Shown in pieces: positions 12,437 through 23,652 of a stretch of 64,000 nucleotides of DNA (positions are counted from its first letter, which is position 1; the number at the start of each line of letters is the position of its first letter). This stretch comes from Cyathus striatus (Eukaryota > Basidiomycota > Agaricomycetes > Agaricales > Nidulariaceae). The notes beneath the pieces are model-generated. The model worked only from the letters and a program-made list of their open reading frames with translations. It searched no databases and had not been told where the DNA came from. A program made the position numbers and the translations under genes. Location of the stretch: assembly GCA_025738555.1 (NCBI GenBank), contig JAOVFP010000008.1:2790001-2854000 (forward strand), written 5' to 3'.

Positions 12437-12969
12437 TGATATGGATTTATACCGACTATTGCGTAAACACTAACCGAAGAGCCGGGGAAGCTGACAGTCG
12501 GAATTCAATTCAGTTTGATGGGATTAAGCGTGGTTGTTAGGCTTTCATAGAAAGGCGCCGCCTCCACAATGGATCATTGATTTACACAGCCAACGAGCTA
12601 TTTCGGTGTCAATAATAATACATAGCACTAGAGCAACCTCGTTGACTTTTAATGTCACCGGTTCAGAATACCCTGCGTGCCATTCTACAGGAATTTCGAA
12701 TAAACGCTGCGTTAAGAAGCTAAAGGACTCCATCACATCTATGATGCGTAGAGATGCAGTACTGATTATCAGTCAAATATTTCTAAAAATATCATAGTTC
12801 ACACTGCCTTCAATACATTCTCAACTTCTTTCTGCGAAAAGGACACGAGGCTTCAACATCTTTGCAACGGATTTCGACATTAAAGTTAACTTTTTCTTCA
12901 GTACTTAATGTGATGGTAGAATGAGACACAGTTATAGCTTTCCTATCGTTTTTGTTTCCCGTTGTAACA

Positions 12970-14497
12970 ATGGACTCCATTCAAGCACATACCATTCTGG
13001 TTCTCCTGGAGCACGGGCGGAATGTCACGGTACATTGTAATCGGTTTTCCAAGACTTCTACTAATTGGTTTCCCAGTACTTGCATGGTATGTACAAGTAG
13101 CTACCGTAACCTACCCCATATCTTACAATTTATGGATTGTAAGTGGCTTGCTTAGCTCTTTGGGTACGTCGTCTCCTCAAATACACGATGTGCACATCTT
13201 TACATTTATAACCATAGGTATTCGAGTGTCTCATCACACTGGACAAGGAAGTAACCCACATCTGGGGATCGCCTCGTTGGAGCGTGGTGAAAGTGCTATA
13301 TATTATCGTGAGATATAGCACATATGTTGATGCCTCATTAAACATAGTTGGTAAGTCAACTCGATTGGAATTGAGGCAGCATTCTGACTTAAATACAGTT
13401 CAATGTGTCCCTTCGCTTTCTCCAAAAGCATGTAAGTCACTGTACTACGCCATTATATGTAAGCTTTCAATTAATTTAACTGTGAGGACGTACTTATTCA
13501 CTAATCCATATTTACATTTGCAGGGCTTCTCGTGGTAGGAATGACAGCTGCTGAAAGTTGGTATCTATTTAATACGATATTACGATATTGACGGTTACTG
13601 CCAGTCATCTTAACTCTGCGCGTCTGGGCAGTCTGGCAAAAAAAAAAAGTCATAACCATCGTATTAACAGCGTACTTGATTGGTATCACTGTGTCATCAT
13701 TGATTTGCAGTGTATTTATCGGAAAATCTCTTACATGTACGTGATTCCACAACTCTCTGGAGAAACATACCCATTCTGATACTACTACTAAGTTGATTTA
13801 CAACTTAACCTTAGTCGCATAGGTGGATGCATTGTAACGGGTGGAAAAATTGAATTGGAGGTGGCAACGTGGGTTTTGCTGTTGGCTTACGATACAGGTG
13901 AGAACTGGTTCTTAAGACAATAGATCACCTTGCTAACGAGGACCCATTTTGACAGCCATGATGCTTTTAATGCTACCGCCTGCGTATGATGCTTGTAAGT
14001 AGCAGGTCCATTTAATTATTTCATATATTTTACTAATGAGTTTACAGATAATAGAGGAGGAAAGTCAACACTGGCGAACGTCGTCATTAGGGATGGTAAG
14101 GATTCTCACAAATACAAGACTTTGAAAAGCTTTAACATGATTAACTAGGAATCATTTATTACATCTATTTATTCGGTGAGCATCACTGAGGATAATAGAC
14201 ATGGATAACTGACGATAACCTCCATCAGTCGTTTCTTTGGTGAATATAGTGGTACTGTTGAAGATTAGTGTAAGTGCTTGGATTTTGTTCAACCGTATTC
14301 CGAATAATGGTAACATCGGCCCATTCATAGCCTGATTACTTTTCTCTGCTTTCAATGTACGCCGTCATCAGTACTTTCCTCTTTCTCTGAAATTAATAAT
14401 GGAGCTTTTCAGGATTAGTCGTGTAATCCATTCATCACTCTGCTGTCGTGTGGTCTTGAATATTCGGGAACGGATGGGAATATCATCGCTTCCATAG
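12970..14497 (+). CDS. DUF6533 membrane protein, copy 3 (intact, 14 exons)
   Basis: I assembled a complete 262-residue frame. Exons: 12970-13029, 13077-13086, 13144-13163, 13218-13350, 13399-13458, 13524-13556, 13605-13736, 13823-13897, 13956-13994, 14048-14095, 14149-14175, 14229-14269, 14331-14356, 14413-14497. Every junction is GT-AG and in frame. Family landmarks are ITLDKEVTHIWGSPRWSVVK near residue 40, LRVWAVW, IRDGIIYYIYLF and a C-terminal SRVIHSSLCCRVVLNIRE. Several hydrophobic segments fit a polytopic membrane protein. The second exon is only 10 nt. An 11-A run encodes QKKK after VWAVW and stays in frame. The function of DUF6533 proteins is unknown; a seven-helix, receptor-like fold is often suggested. 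This is the best preserved of the six copies. Confidence 0.85.
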
Positions 14498-15029
14498 TAT
14501 CTCAGGGATATAGTTCCCGTCGCCAAACGTCCATGTAGTAAATTTACAACACAAGTTTATGTAGATATATATAGCACATTTTAGACCTTCCAGATATGTT
14601 TGGTGAGCTCCTAGGACGTCATCAAACCGGCACTGTGGCACCTTCTTAGTCAAACCTTTGAACGGTTTTAATGGCTAGTCCATCCATTCCAATCGAAGTG
14701 CAATTTTAAAATGTGAAGCTATCCTAACTATGCAGTTTGTCGTGAGGTATAAATCTCATACAAATCCTGCAAAATTTTTAATCTTTATATTAGAATCGGT
14801 GATACTTATGCAATAAGGATAGCGTTCAAAAATAAACCATCACCATCAAGTGCTTTCCCTAAGTAAAATGCCTACTCGTAGTCGAAATCTACATAGACGA
14901 CGTCCTTACAACATGATTTCTGAGGTACTTATAGCTGCGTTGCTGAAGTTTCCGGTAAGAGCGTATGCGCCGGAGAAGACGGTAAGTTGGAGGGTAGGAG
15001 GCTGGTCGTGGGCTTGAATTTGATGAGAT
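14498..15029. other. Intergenic, no gene seen
   Basis: Spacer between DUF6533 copy 3 and block X. It is AT-rich with ordinary CG content. No RNA gene or convincing ORF is visible. Confidence 0.4.
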
Positions 15030-17170
15030 TCACACGATCGGCAGCGTCCGTCATCAGTGTCTCGACCCTCTGCATATCCAGCATCCCTGCCACCATTGGC
15101 GTCCCCACGACTGCTTTGTCTTTGTTACCGACTTCCTCCGTTCTTCAAATGTTTTCGGAGTCGTATTCATGGAAACCTTGATTAATATGAAGAGAGGGGA
15201 GGAAGGCTGAGGTCGGGTTGGGACTGGTTGGGACTGGTTGGGACAGCTGTACGTTCGAACTTGGTTGGTCGGAATAGAGGTGAGTTTGCGATAGATCGGA
15301 CTAGTCCTCTAAACTGCACATACTAACTGGCACCTAGGATGAAGTAGGTTTGGTTATATCCCCGCGATTTTGTACATGTGTATTCCATACTGAATTGAAG
15401 ATGGTTTGTTTTCGTCGTTTTCGCGAGCAGAGAGCAGCATTGTGACAGGAACAACATTGCTTAAAGTCCTATCAGAGAGTGTATTTGCATATACGGCGAG
15501 ATGCGGACACTGGCATAGGTTTCTTTTAGGCTTACGGTCATTGTTCGTCCTTCATTACTATGTTGTCACTTGCAAGGCCACTGAGAAGAACCTTCGCAAT
15601 GTTCGAACCGAAAGCGGTCTACAACAGTAACAGCGTAGTGAAGACGGTCAGGTTTAACAAGCAGTATACGAGAGATTGGCAATTGGCACGGGAAGGAGCG
15701 GTGGTCGATTGCAACGCACGGACAGAAATGGTATGTTATCTACACATTCTCGTCGCACTATACCTTGCTCATTTGTTTTAAGGTGACATAAGCCCTCAGG
15801 CGTCTTGCAGACTGTTCCTCTGCCAACCCTACACGGTACATCACATACCCGAGCCTCCAACATCCCGTTCCCTCATACCACCACTACTTTTCAACGTCTC
15901 TCAGCAGCGCTGCCAGCAGTGCCCTCCATCATCCACCCCCCGACTCCCTCTCATGTTCTTTCGTCAAGCCAGCTTGTCACCGCCATTCCCAATAGCCGTT
16001 CGCCAAGGATCGTGTATATCGAGGCGTACCATTCCTTTCTTCCAACAATCGAGATGCTACGTAGGGTTTTCCTTGATCAGACGAACGCCCCGCTGGTACT
16101 CGGAAGGGAGAGATGGCTAAGATGGAAGCAAGATCTGACAGGTCTCTAGGCTGGTACGTTTTATACGCGCTCTCGACGTGCTAGACGAGGAGTCCAATTC
16201 TTTCAAGTTCAAGAACTACGCGTCTGAGCAGTGACACGTCGAAGCCCTCAAGCTTCTTGCGGATATACACACCACGACATTCCTCTGCCCGCTACTCCAG
16301 CCTCCAATGACCTTTCGAAACCTCACACCACTGCCATCCTTCAGCTTCTCGCAGTCACTCTCCACATCCTCGGCTACTTCTGCCACATCAAGCTGGCTCG
16401 CACCCCGCATCGCACCCGTCTTTGCCACTGTCTTACGTAGCCAGCTAATCGTTGTTGGATGTTAAGGCCGAAGATGTGTTCGTGGTTCGTCCTGTTCTTC
16501 TGGACCTCCATTGCGCTCACTGTGTCCATCTGTCAGGGGTACGCACTGCCGTAGCTCGTGGTGTGCTCTGAGAATGTCTGCGTAAGCCCCTATCGCTACC
16601 GGGAGTCCCTCTTCTGCGCCATCTTCCCACTATAACGACTTGCCTTTTTCGTACCTTGCCACTTTCCCCGCCTCATACAAGCAGCCTACACCTCATGTTC
16701 TCAATCTCGATAATAATGGCTACTCTAATCGATGCGATGATTGTCTATGAGGTGCCAGCTGTCTTCGTCATACAGCCTGTTCTGCATATCTGTACTGCTA
16801 ACTTCCTCCCCCGCCGCTGTTCCCACCCCCGACGCATCGCCCAAACCTCCCGTATCCTCGGTTTCGCTGATGATTCTGATGTATTGGCCACCACAGCTGT
16901 GCTCTCTGATAGCGACGATCATTACCCCTTTTGTCGAGTGTAGTCAATCTGCCGTCTATGCTACAGACTGTCTCTGTTCTTCAGACTTTTTCTGGCTCGC
17001 ATGCATTGGGAGTTCGGGACCTTGTTTAACCATCAATACAAAGAAAGGGGCGGAAGGCTGAGTTCAGGTTAGGACAGCGGTGTGCTTGAACTTTGTTGGT
17101 TGGATTAAAGGTAGAATAACGTTCGATCTGCCTAAATTATGCGTACTCAACGAGGAAGAAGTAGATGTAT
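15030..17170 (+). repeat. Longest copy of repeated block 'X'
   Basis: Two copies of this block (here and 21515-23110) align over about 1.6 kb, with partial copies at 8.0-9.6 and 11.4-11.9 kb. Within the block, a unit starting CCTCAAGC.TCTTGC recurs (15795, 16238 here; 22010, 22470 in the other copy), so it is internally repetitive. A possible exon at 15598-15732 (MFEPKAVYNSNSVVKTVRF...) ends at a GTATGT donor, but I could not extend it to a gene. Composition is GC-richer and pyrimidine-rich on the plus strand. It may be a decayed multi-copy gene or an uncharacterised transposon. Confidence 0.5.
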
Positions 17171-17455
17171 TTATACCGCTTCGAAGTCCTTTTCGTATAT
17201 TCCATACCGAAAAGAGTATACTTTCATCGCTTTGATACGTATCATGGCAGTTTCTACCCCCCGAGACCTAAAACAATAGGTTTCAGATAGGGATCTTGCA
17301 ATGGTTTGATTGTTTCGAATTCTATTTTCAATTGTTGATAAACATAATATGGTATCGCTACGGTGTTTATAATCGATTGACTGATCCAACAGCAACGGTT
17401 ACATCCTTTCTTTCGCAGCCAGACCTAAGTTTATTCAACACCCCATCTTCTCCCA

Positions 17456-20368
17456 ATGAGTTCCCTTGAAGAGATTGCGACAAAATCCGCAAATCATACG
17501 CGGAATGTTACAGTGCGAATCGATAATCTGTTTTGATTTATCATGTCTTTATATTTACTAAAAATTCTTCAGTACTTGCACGGTTAGTAATTATACTACT
17601 AATGGACCCACTGTCTTATTCGCTTAATATCGGCCAACATCAAGTGGCAAGTCTTGCTCTCTGGGTATGTCATTCCTTCCCTAAATATTCGCAATAGTAG
17701 TTCTCAGCATTACAATAGGTCTTCGAGAACCTTATCACAATCAACATGGAAGTAACCTACATATGGAAGTCACGTTGGAACATGATAAAAGTACTGTATA
17801 TCTTTGTGAGATACAGTATACAACCATCAAACGTGACAGAAAAAACATGATGTCGTCATAACTCTTTACTCCCTCCCCCAATTTTCACAAAAGCTGTACG
17901 AGGAGATAGCGTAGTATTTCATGAATGTCACTGTAAATTATTTAATGCATTGGACAAAGGGAAGGTGGTCAAATAAGCAAAATAGTGGATGGGAATGAAT
18001 TTTGATCGGCACCACATGGCGTGACAGTCAATTATTTATTATGAAACCATTCAAAATTAGTAGTGCCGAAGTCCCGGATCAGTTTATAAATTAAGTTTTA
18101 ATGTCTTGCAAGATGGTGAATGGATGACTTCCCGCAGCGTTTAGAAACCCAGATTAAATTTCTAGATGTCTTAAGCGAGATTGGCTGTGATGCCGACGTC
18201 CAAATCGGCTCACTTTGACAGCTGATCTTTAAACTGACCTCTTTCTAGATGATAATCTGGAAGAGGCCCCCTTCCCCCCCCTTCCAATTCTAAACGCCCT
18301 CCTCTAAACACATTTTCAACCTCCGATGTCAAAATCCCTGCAGGGACGTATCATCTCAAGATTCCCAATACCATACACGGTATTCTCCCTCCTCTTGCAT
18401 AAAATAGTCACAGTTAAAATGGCAATGTAGTAGCTCTATGTCGTGTTATTTTGTGTACTTATTCATTATAATGACTCTCTCTGCAAATGACATATAATTA
18501 TATAACTTATTTTTGAGAAAATTGGTTCATAGCTAGAGAGAACAGCACTTACACCAAAGAAAAGGTTACATCAGGCTAGCATGTGCATGTATATTATTTA
18601 ATGTACAAATAATCTGAGAGATTCAGTCACAACAAGACAGGTAAAAGCAATATCATGGTGAATAAATGAAAGATAAACATATGATAAGATTATGACAGCG
18701 CTAATGACATTTAGAAGCGACATTGGAAGTCTAAGAGAAAATGTGTTATGGTTAGAAACACAGACCTAGATTAACTGAGTGCCACTCGCTTAACGTTTAG
18801 AAAAATAATCTGGGTTTCTAAATCCTGCAGGAAGTCATCCAATACCACACAATCTGTAATCCTATAACGATATGACACACACAGGTCAATAAAAATAATA
18901 GAAAATGTAGATTAGTGCTTGTCCTCAACAACTATATACTTTAAGAATGATTATTCCCAATTTTTTATAGCAATACAAGCCACAGAATTTTTGAAATTCA
19001 CTAAATTATCCAAACCCCCCATTTTGTTTTGCATATAGTCCATCAGAATGTGAATATTTTGAATAGCTAATTTATGGAACATTTTTACAGTATGCTATTC
19101 CTTACTATTCAAAAAGAATTGGTGTAATAAGTGTAGATTAGGGATCAGGAGAAGCAAAATGTGAAAGATTGTCACGCGATGTGATGGTGTCACGTTTGAT
19201 GGTTGTATACTGTATAGTACATATGTTGATCTTATCATGTACTTAACTAGTAAGCCATTCTGATGTAGAGATGATGTTGATGCTGAATACACGGCAGTCG
19301 AGAGTGTCCCCGCATTATCTGCAGCCTCGTGCAAGTCCTTATCCTATGCGATCACATGTACGTGATTGAGTGAATATCTTAGATACGATCGGACTAACTA
19401 CTTATATAATACTTGTGCCAGGGTTCCTCTTGATCGGACTTACAGCTTCTGACCGTAAGTGTAACTTAGCAATACATATCCCAAGCCACAAAAGTATACC
19501 AAGACTCATTATTTGACACTGAAGTGATCTTAACCTTGCGTGTTTGGGCACTCTGGGGAACGACAAGAAATATGGCCATAATATTAGTTATGGTGAACAT
19601 AACCTTCTTAACACCGATATGGGTTTCTGGAGGATTTTATGCAAGCTCCCTCAAATGTGCGTAGCAAGCAGCTGACATGTGTCGATTAATCACAATGACA
19701 ATACTCGGTTCAAGTTAACTTACAAAATGCCCATCTCATACGAGAAGGGTGCGTCGCAAGTGCAAATGTTAGATTTGCGACAGCAGGATGGAGTGTGCTA
19801 CTGGCTTATCAAGCAGGTCAGGCATTGTTCTGTGAACCTCTTGTTCCTGTGTGATATGAATGCCATTTAGGGATGCTGCTATTGATGTTTCCACCTGCTT
19901 ACAGAGCTTGTATGTTACCTACTACTTCTGGTTATCCACTGAGAGATACCACTTATTGTTCTACAGTTATGGCGGGAGACAAATCAACCATAATGGAGGT
20001 CGTGATAAGAGATGGTAAATTTGTCCCCTCGTCAAGTAATAGTTGTGGTTAGATTAATCGGCTGTTACAGGAATTATTTATTACTTTTATCTATTCTGTA
20101 AGTTTATTTGACATTCAATTTTAATTATGACTGACCTTACATCCAGTGATATGTCTGATAAACATACTGTTCACATCATTCATGCATGAGTACTTTGACA
20201 TACTAGAAATGTATGCTACTCATTCTTGTGCTCATTATGTTATGACCAATGACTCGAACATTTAGACTTGCGAGGGTTATGTACGCAACTTTTTCATGTC
20301 GTTTCGTGTTGCACATCCGGGAAAATGTTCAGAAAAAGTCTAAAGTTAATTCTTTCTCGGGTGTATAG
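17456..20368 (+). pseudogene. DUF6533 copy 4, split by a TIR element
   Basis: Apart from a 1.4-kb insertion in exon 4, this copy looks well preserved. Leader MSSLEEIATKSANHTRNVT, then exons reading EVTYIWKSRWNMIKVLYIFVR, [insertion], YSTYVD, ECPRA-like loop, FLLIGLTASD, VILTLRVWALWGTTR, LLLMFPPAYRA, GDKSTIMEVVIRDG and IIYYFYLF, with C-terminal LARVMYATFSCRFVLHIRE and a stop at 20366-20368. The inserted element lies between the codons for Arg and Tyr-Ser of the VRYSTY motif. Removing it with one TA restores the frame. The gene could return to function by precise excision; as it stands it is disrupted unless the element is spliced out, for which I see no evidence. Confidence 0.75.
17814..19212. 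mobile_element. 1399-bp TIR element with TA duplication (Tc1/pogo-type MITE)
   Basis: Both ends carry the terminal inverted repeat CAGTATACAACCATCAAACG (continuing TGAC), perfect for at least 24 bp, flanked by TA on each side (17812-17813 and 19213-19214). No transposase frame is present, so it depends on a relative. Inside is a second inverted pair: a block around GGATGACTTCC at 18122-18168 and its complement at 18808-18840, suggesting a nested or foldback structure. The TA duplication and CAGT start fit Tc1/mariner-pogo elements. Confidence 0.9.
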
Positions 20369-21514
20369 CTAACAGTATTTATAGTTATCTGTAACATACT
20401 GAGCTTGGTAATACTAGTCAAATATATATATGTATATTATTAAAAGGAGATAGTCTGGTGTACAAAGTCCTATGTTGCATGACACTTACTGCAGGACTAG
20501 CTTTGAGGTAGTCGATACACCAAGGTGAATAATTGTTTATCTGACCAATCCTACGTATTGACTGCATATTTGAAAAACTCTGTAACGAGAGCTCTGGATC
20601 CTTTTAGCATTATAGCTTGACGATTTGCTTGCTTTGTGGCCATGTTAAATGATAGGAAAGAATGGGACAGAAAGAGATGGGGAATTTAAAGGTCTGAAGC
20701 GTGGACGCGTCCGACAAACAAAAGCACTTTGAACCATAAAAGACATTGACAGCGACAAAGCAAGAAGACGACGGGGACGGGGTGGTAGTAGCAGTAGCCG
20801 ATGTGTTCAGCTGGCAAAGGAAGAGAACCGATTTCACGATAGTTTGCAAGTGTAGACGATTGTGCTCACCTTCATCATTGGCATGAAAAATAGAGGACAA
20901 GCATGGCCACGGGGTCGGTACCAGGTTCAAGATAGCCTGACGCAGCAGGGTAAAGGGAGGTGGTGGTGGTGGCCGGAAATTATAGTACCTAGGATGTTTG
21001 AAGTCGGTGTCGGTAAGAGTGATTCAATGAAAGACAGTAAAAATGGCTGGATCTGGCATTTATTGCCTTCTGAACTAATTGCTAGAAGGGTACTAGACAT
21101 GTCAGTTCTGCACATATTTCCCTTCCAATCTGTAAGTCCGTATGACGTGTCGAAAATGCATAAAAAGTACAAGTTTATCCAAAATATTCCACCCCTAGTA
21201 TTTACTCGACGCATCTCGTTGATTTTCCTGGGACCTGACCTACTCTCAACCCCCAACAAAACAACAAAACGCCTACGCAGGAGCAGCGATACCGGTTGTT
21301 AGTAGCGACTTCTCCGACTATACTGCGAGCAGCAACGACAAATTCGTCCGGAAAGGAAAGAGAGTATCGTCAATGAGCAGATTACCGTTCAAGAGATTTG
21401 AACAAAAACAAAACGCACAATCACGATTCAGCTTAAAGGAGTAGCGATGGTATGTACTAGGTCGAACGAGAGTCAGGAGGTCCGGACCGACTCGAATCTA
21501 AGCCTATGAGATTC
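20369..21514. other. Intergenic, nothing recognised
   Basis: Contains overlapping open frames on both strands (20610-20930, 20862-21302, 20927-21259), none with a recognisable motif, consistent splice sites or a duplicate elsewhere in the window. An AT dinucleotide tract lies near 20423. I see no supportable gene. Confidence 0.4.
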
Positions 21515-23110
21515 ACACGCTCGGCAACGTCCGTCGTCCGTCGTCACGTCCTCAGCAGCGTTTCAACTCCAGCACCATGGGTCCATGACTGCTTTGTCAT
21601 TGCTACTGACTTTCTCCGTCCTTCAAATGTTTTCGGATTCATATGCATGGTAATCGTGAGAGGTGAAGAAGGCTGAGTAGGTTTGGGACAGAGGTGTGTT
21701 CACAATAGATCTACCTAGTCCTCTAAACCGCACATACTCACCGAGGACTAAGTAGGTTTGGCTAAACCACTTGGATTTTGTGCATGTGTATTCCATACCG
21801 AAACCGAAGTTCTACACCGCCTCCGGGTGCAGAGCCGCATTATGACAGATTGTTCTAAGTCCCGACAGAGTGTATTTACTTATACGGCGAGATGCGAACC
21901 TTTTGGCTAGGGAAGGAGTGGTTGTGGTGTATGGTACAAGATGGTATGTTATCTAAACATTATCATTGTGCTGTGCTTCGCCCACTTGTCTGAAGATGCA
22001 TTTAGCCCTCAAGCGTCTTGCAGACATGCACAGCTGTGCGTCCTTCTTCCAGCCCTATACCGCATACTCAGCCTCCAACATCCTGTTCCCTCGTACCACT
22101 ATTACTTTCCAACGTCTCTCGGCAGCCTTTCCAGCGCCCTCTATTATTCTCATCCTCGACTCCCTCCCTGTTGCTTCATCAAGTCATTTTGTCACTGTTA
22201 TTCCCGATACCCCAGCTGCTCGTCAAGGATCGCTATATATCGAGGCGTAACATTCCTTCGTTCCTTCTAGCTATTGAGAGGCTACGCAAAGGACTCCTCG
22301 ATCACTCAAACACCCCGCCGGTACTTGGAAGGAAAAGTGGCTAGGGTGGAAGGATTTTGGAGGTCTCCGGGCCGGTACGTTTTATACTCGCTCCCGACGT
22401 GGTATACGAGGAGCTCAGGTCTTTCAAGATCATGAACTACGCGTCTGAGCAGTGACACGTCGAAGATCCCTCAAGCTCTTGCGGATATATCATATACACA
22501 TCGCGACATTCCTTTACCTGCTACTCCGACCCCCAATGCCCCTTCCTTCACACTACCACCTTCTTTCAGCGTCTCCCGGCTGCTCTTCATATCCTCGGGG
22601 CTACTCTTACCACGTCCAAGTTCGCACATCGCATCGCACCCGTCTAAGCCACCGTCTTACGTATCAGGTTAATCGTCATTGGATGTTAAGTACTGTGTCC
22701 TACTGCCAGGGGTACTCACTTTCATGGCTCGTGGTGCGCTCTGAGAAGGTCATTGTAAGTCCACGCTGCCACTCCCTTTTCAACGTCATCCTCGAACTGC
22801 AATGACCTGCCCTTTCCGCCCTTTGCCATTTTCCCCGCCTCAGACTCTCAGCGTAGACATTCTAACTGTCCTGGCTCTGGGGCGACAGGAGTTTCCGATG
22901 TGCCAGCTGCCTTCGTCCTACAGCCCATACTACGTATTTGCACAGCCCACCTCCGACTGCACTGAGTTGTCATCGACCTCCCCTTCCGCCGTTCCCACTC
23001 ACGACGCATCACCCAAACTTCCTTTATCCTTGGTTTCGCTGATGATTCTGATGTAGTGGTCACCCCAGATGTGCTCTTTGATAGCGATGATCACTGGCAC
23101 CCCTTTTGTC
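21515..23110 (+). repeat. Second long copy of repeated block 'X'
   Basis: Aligns in order with 15030-16940, including the shared TTCAAATGTTTTCGGA phrase, the CCTCAAGC.TCTTGC unit twice (22010, 22470) and the end block GGTTTCGCTGATGATTCTGATG. It follows DUF6533 copy 4 as the other long copy follows copy 3, so gene plus X behaves as a tandem unit. There is no intact reading frame. Confidence 0.5.
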
Positions 23111-23589
23111 TGGCGTAGTCAATTACGTGGCTTTAAAAGTTTTATTTATATATTTCGGGATCGTTCCTATTAAATATTTGTCTTCATCTGATGAATGTAG
23201 CCTTCCATATATTTCTACCGGAGTAAGCTTTGGTCTCGTTAGTTGCTATTACCATCGATTGTACGTAGAATCTGTATTGTCCCATGTCTGAGTGTCCCTC
23301 ATACCATATGAAGAGTGGGTAAGCAAAGGAGTTATTAATTAGAGCTTGAAATTGGATTATTTTGGTACGAGCTTAGAAATATGTCCGACGCATGGGAAAT
23401 CTCTGATGATTGAAGGTGTGATGTGTGTTGGATGTGAGAGTCATTCGCTCAGTGTTGCAATTTGAATATTGTTGGCAGATGTGCTTCCTTTGTAACGACT
23501 ATTTATATTGAAAACATGTTGATTATCTCCCGTGACAACGATGATCATGTACGGAGACAAACCTCTTAGGCAGGTACTGCCCCCTGCAC

Positions 23590-23610
23590 TAGAAATATAA
23601 ATATAAGCAC
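23590..23610 (+). promoter_or_regulatory. TATA-like element upstream of the NLR
   Basis: AAATATAAATATAAGC lies about 45-60 bases before the NLR start codon at 23653, a plausible core promoter position in fungi. The remainder of 23111-23652 is AT-rich with no gene seen. Confidence 0.35.
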
Positions 23611-23652
23611 CGGGCAGTCACTGAATGCCCACCATCCACTAGCTTTGTTAAT

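Noticed and set aside
20862..21302. 146-codon plus-strand frame
   Set aside because: No recognisable motif, no duplicate elsewhere, and overlapping frames of similar length on the opposite strand, so it is likely chance.
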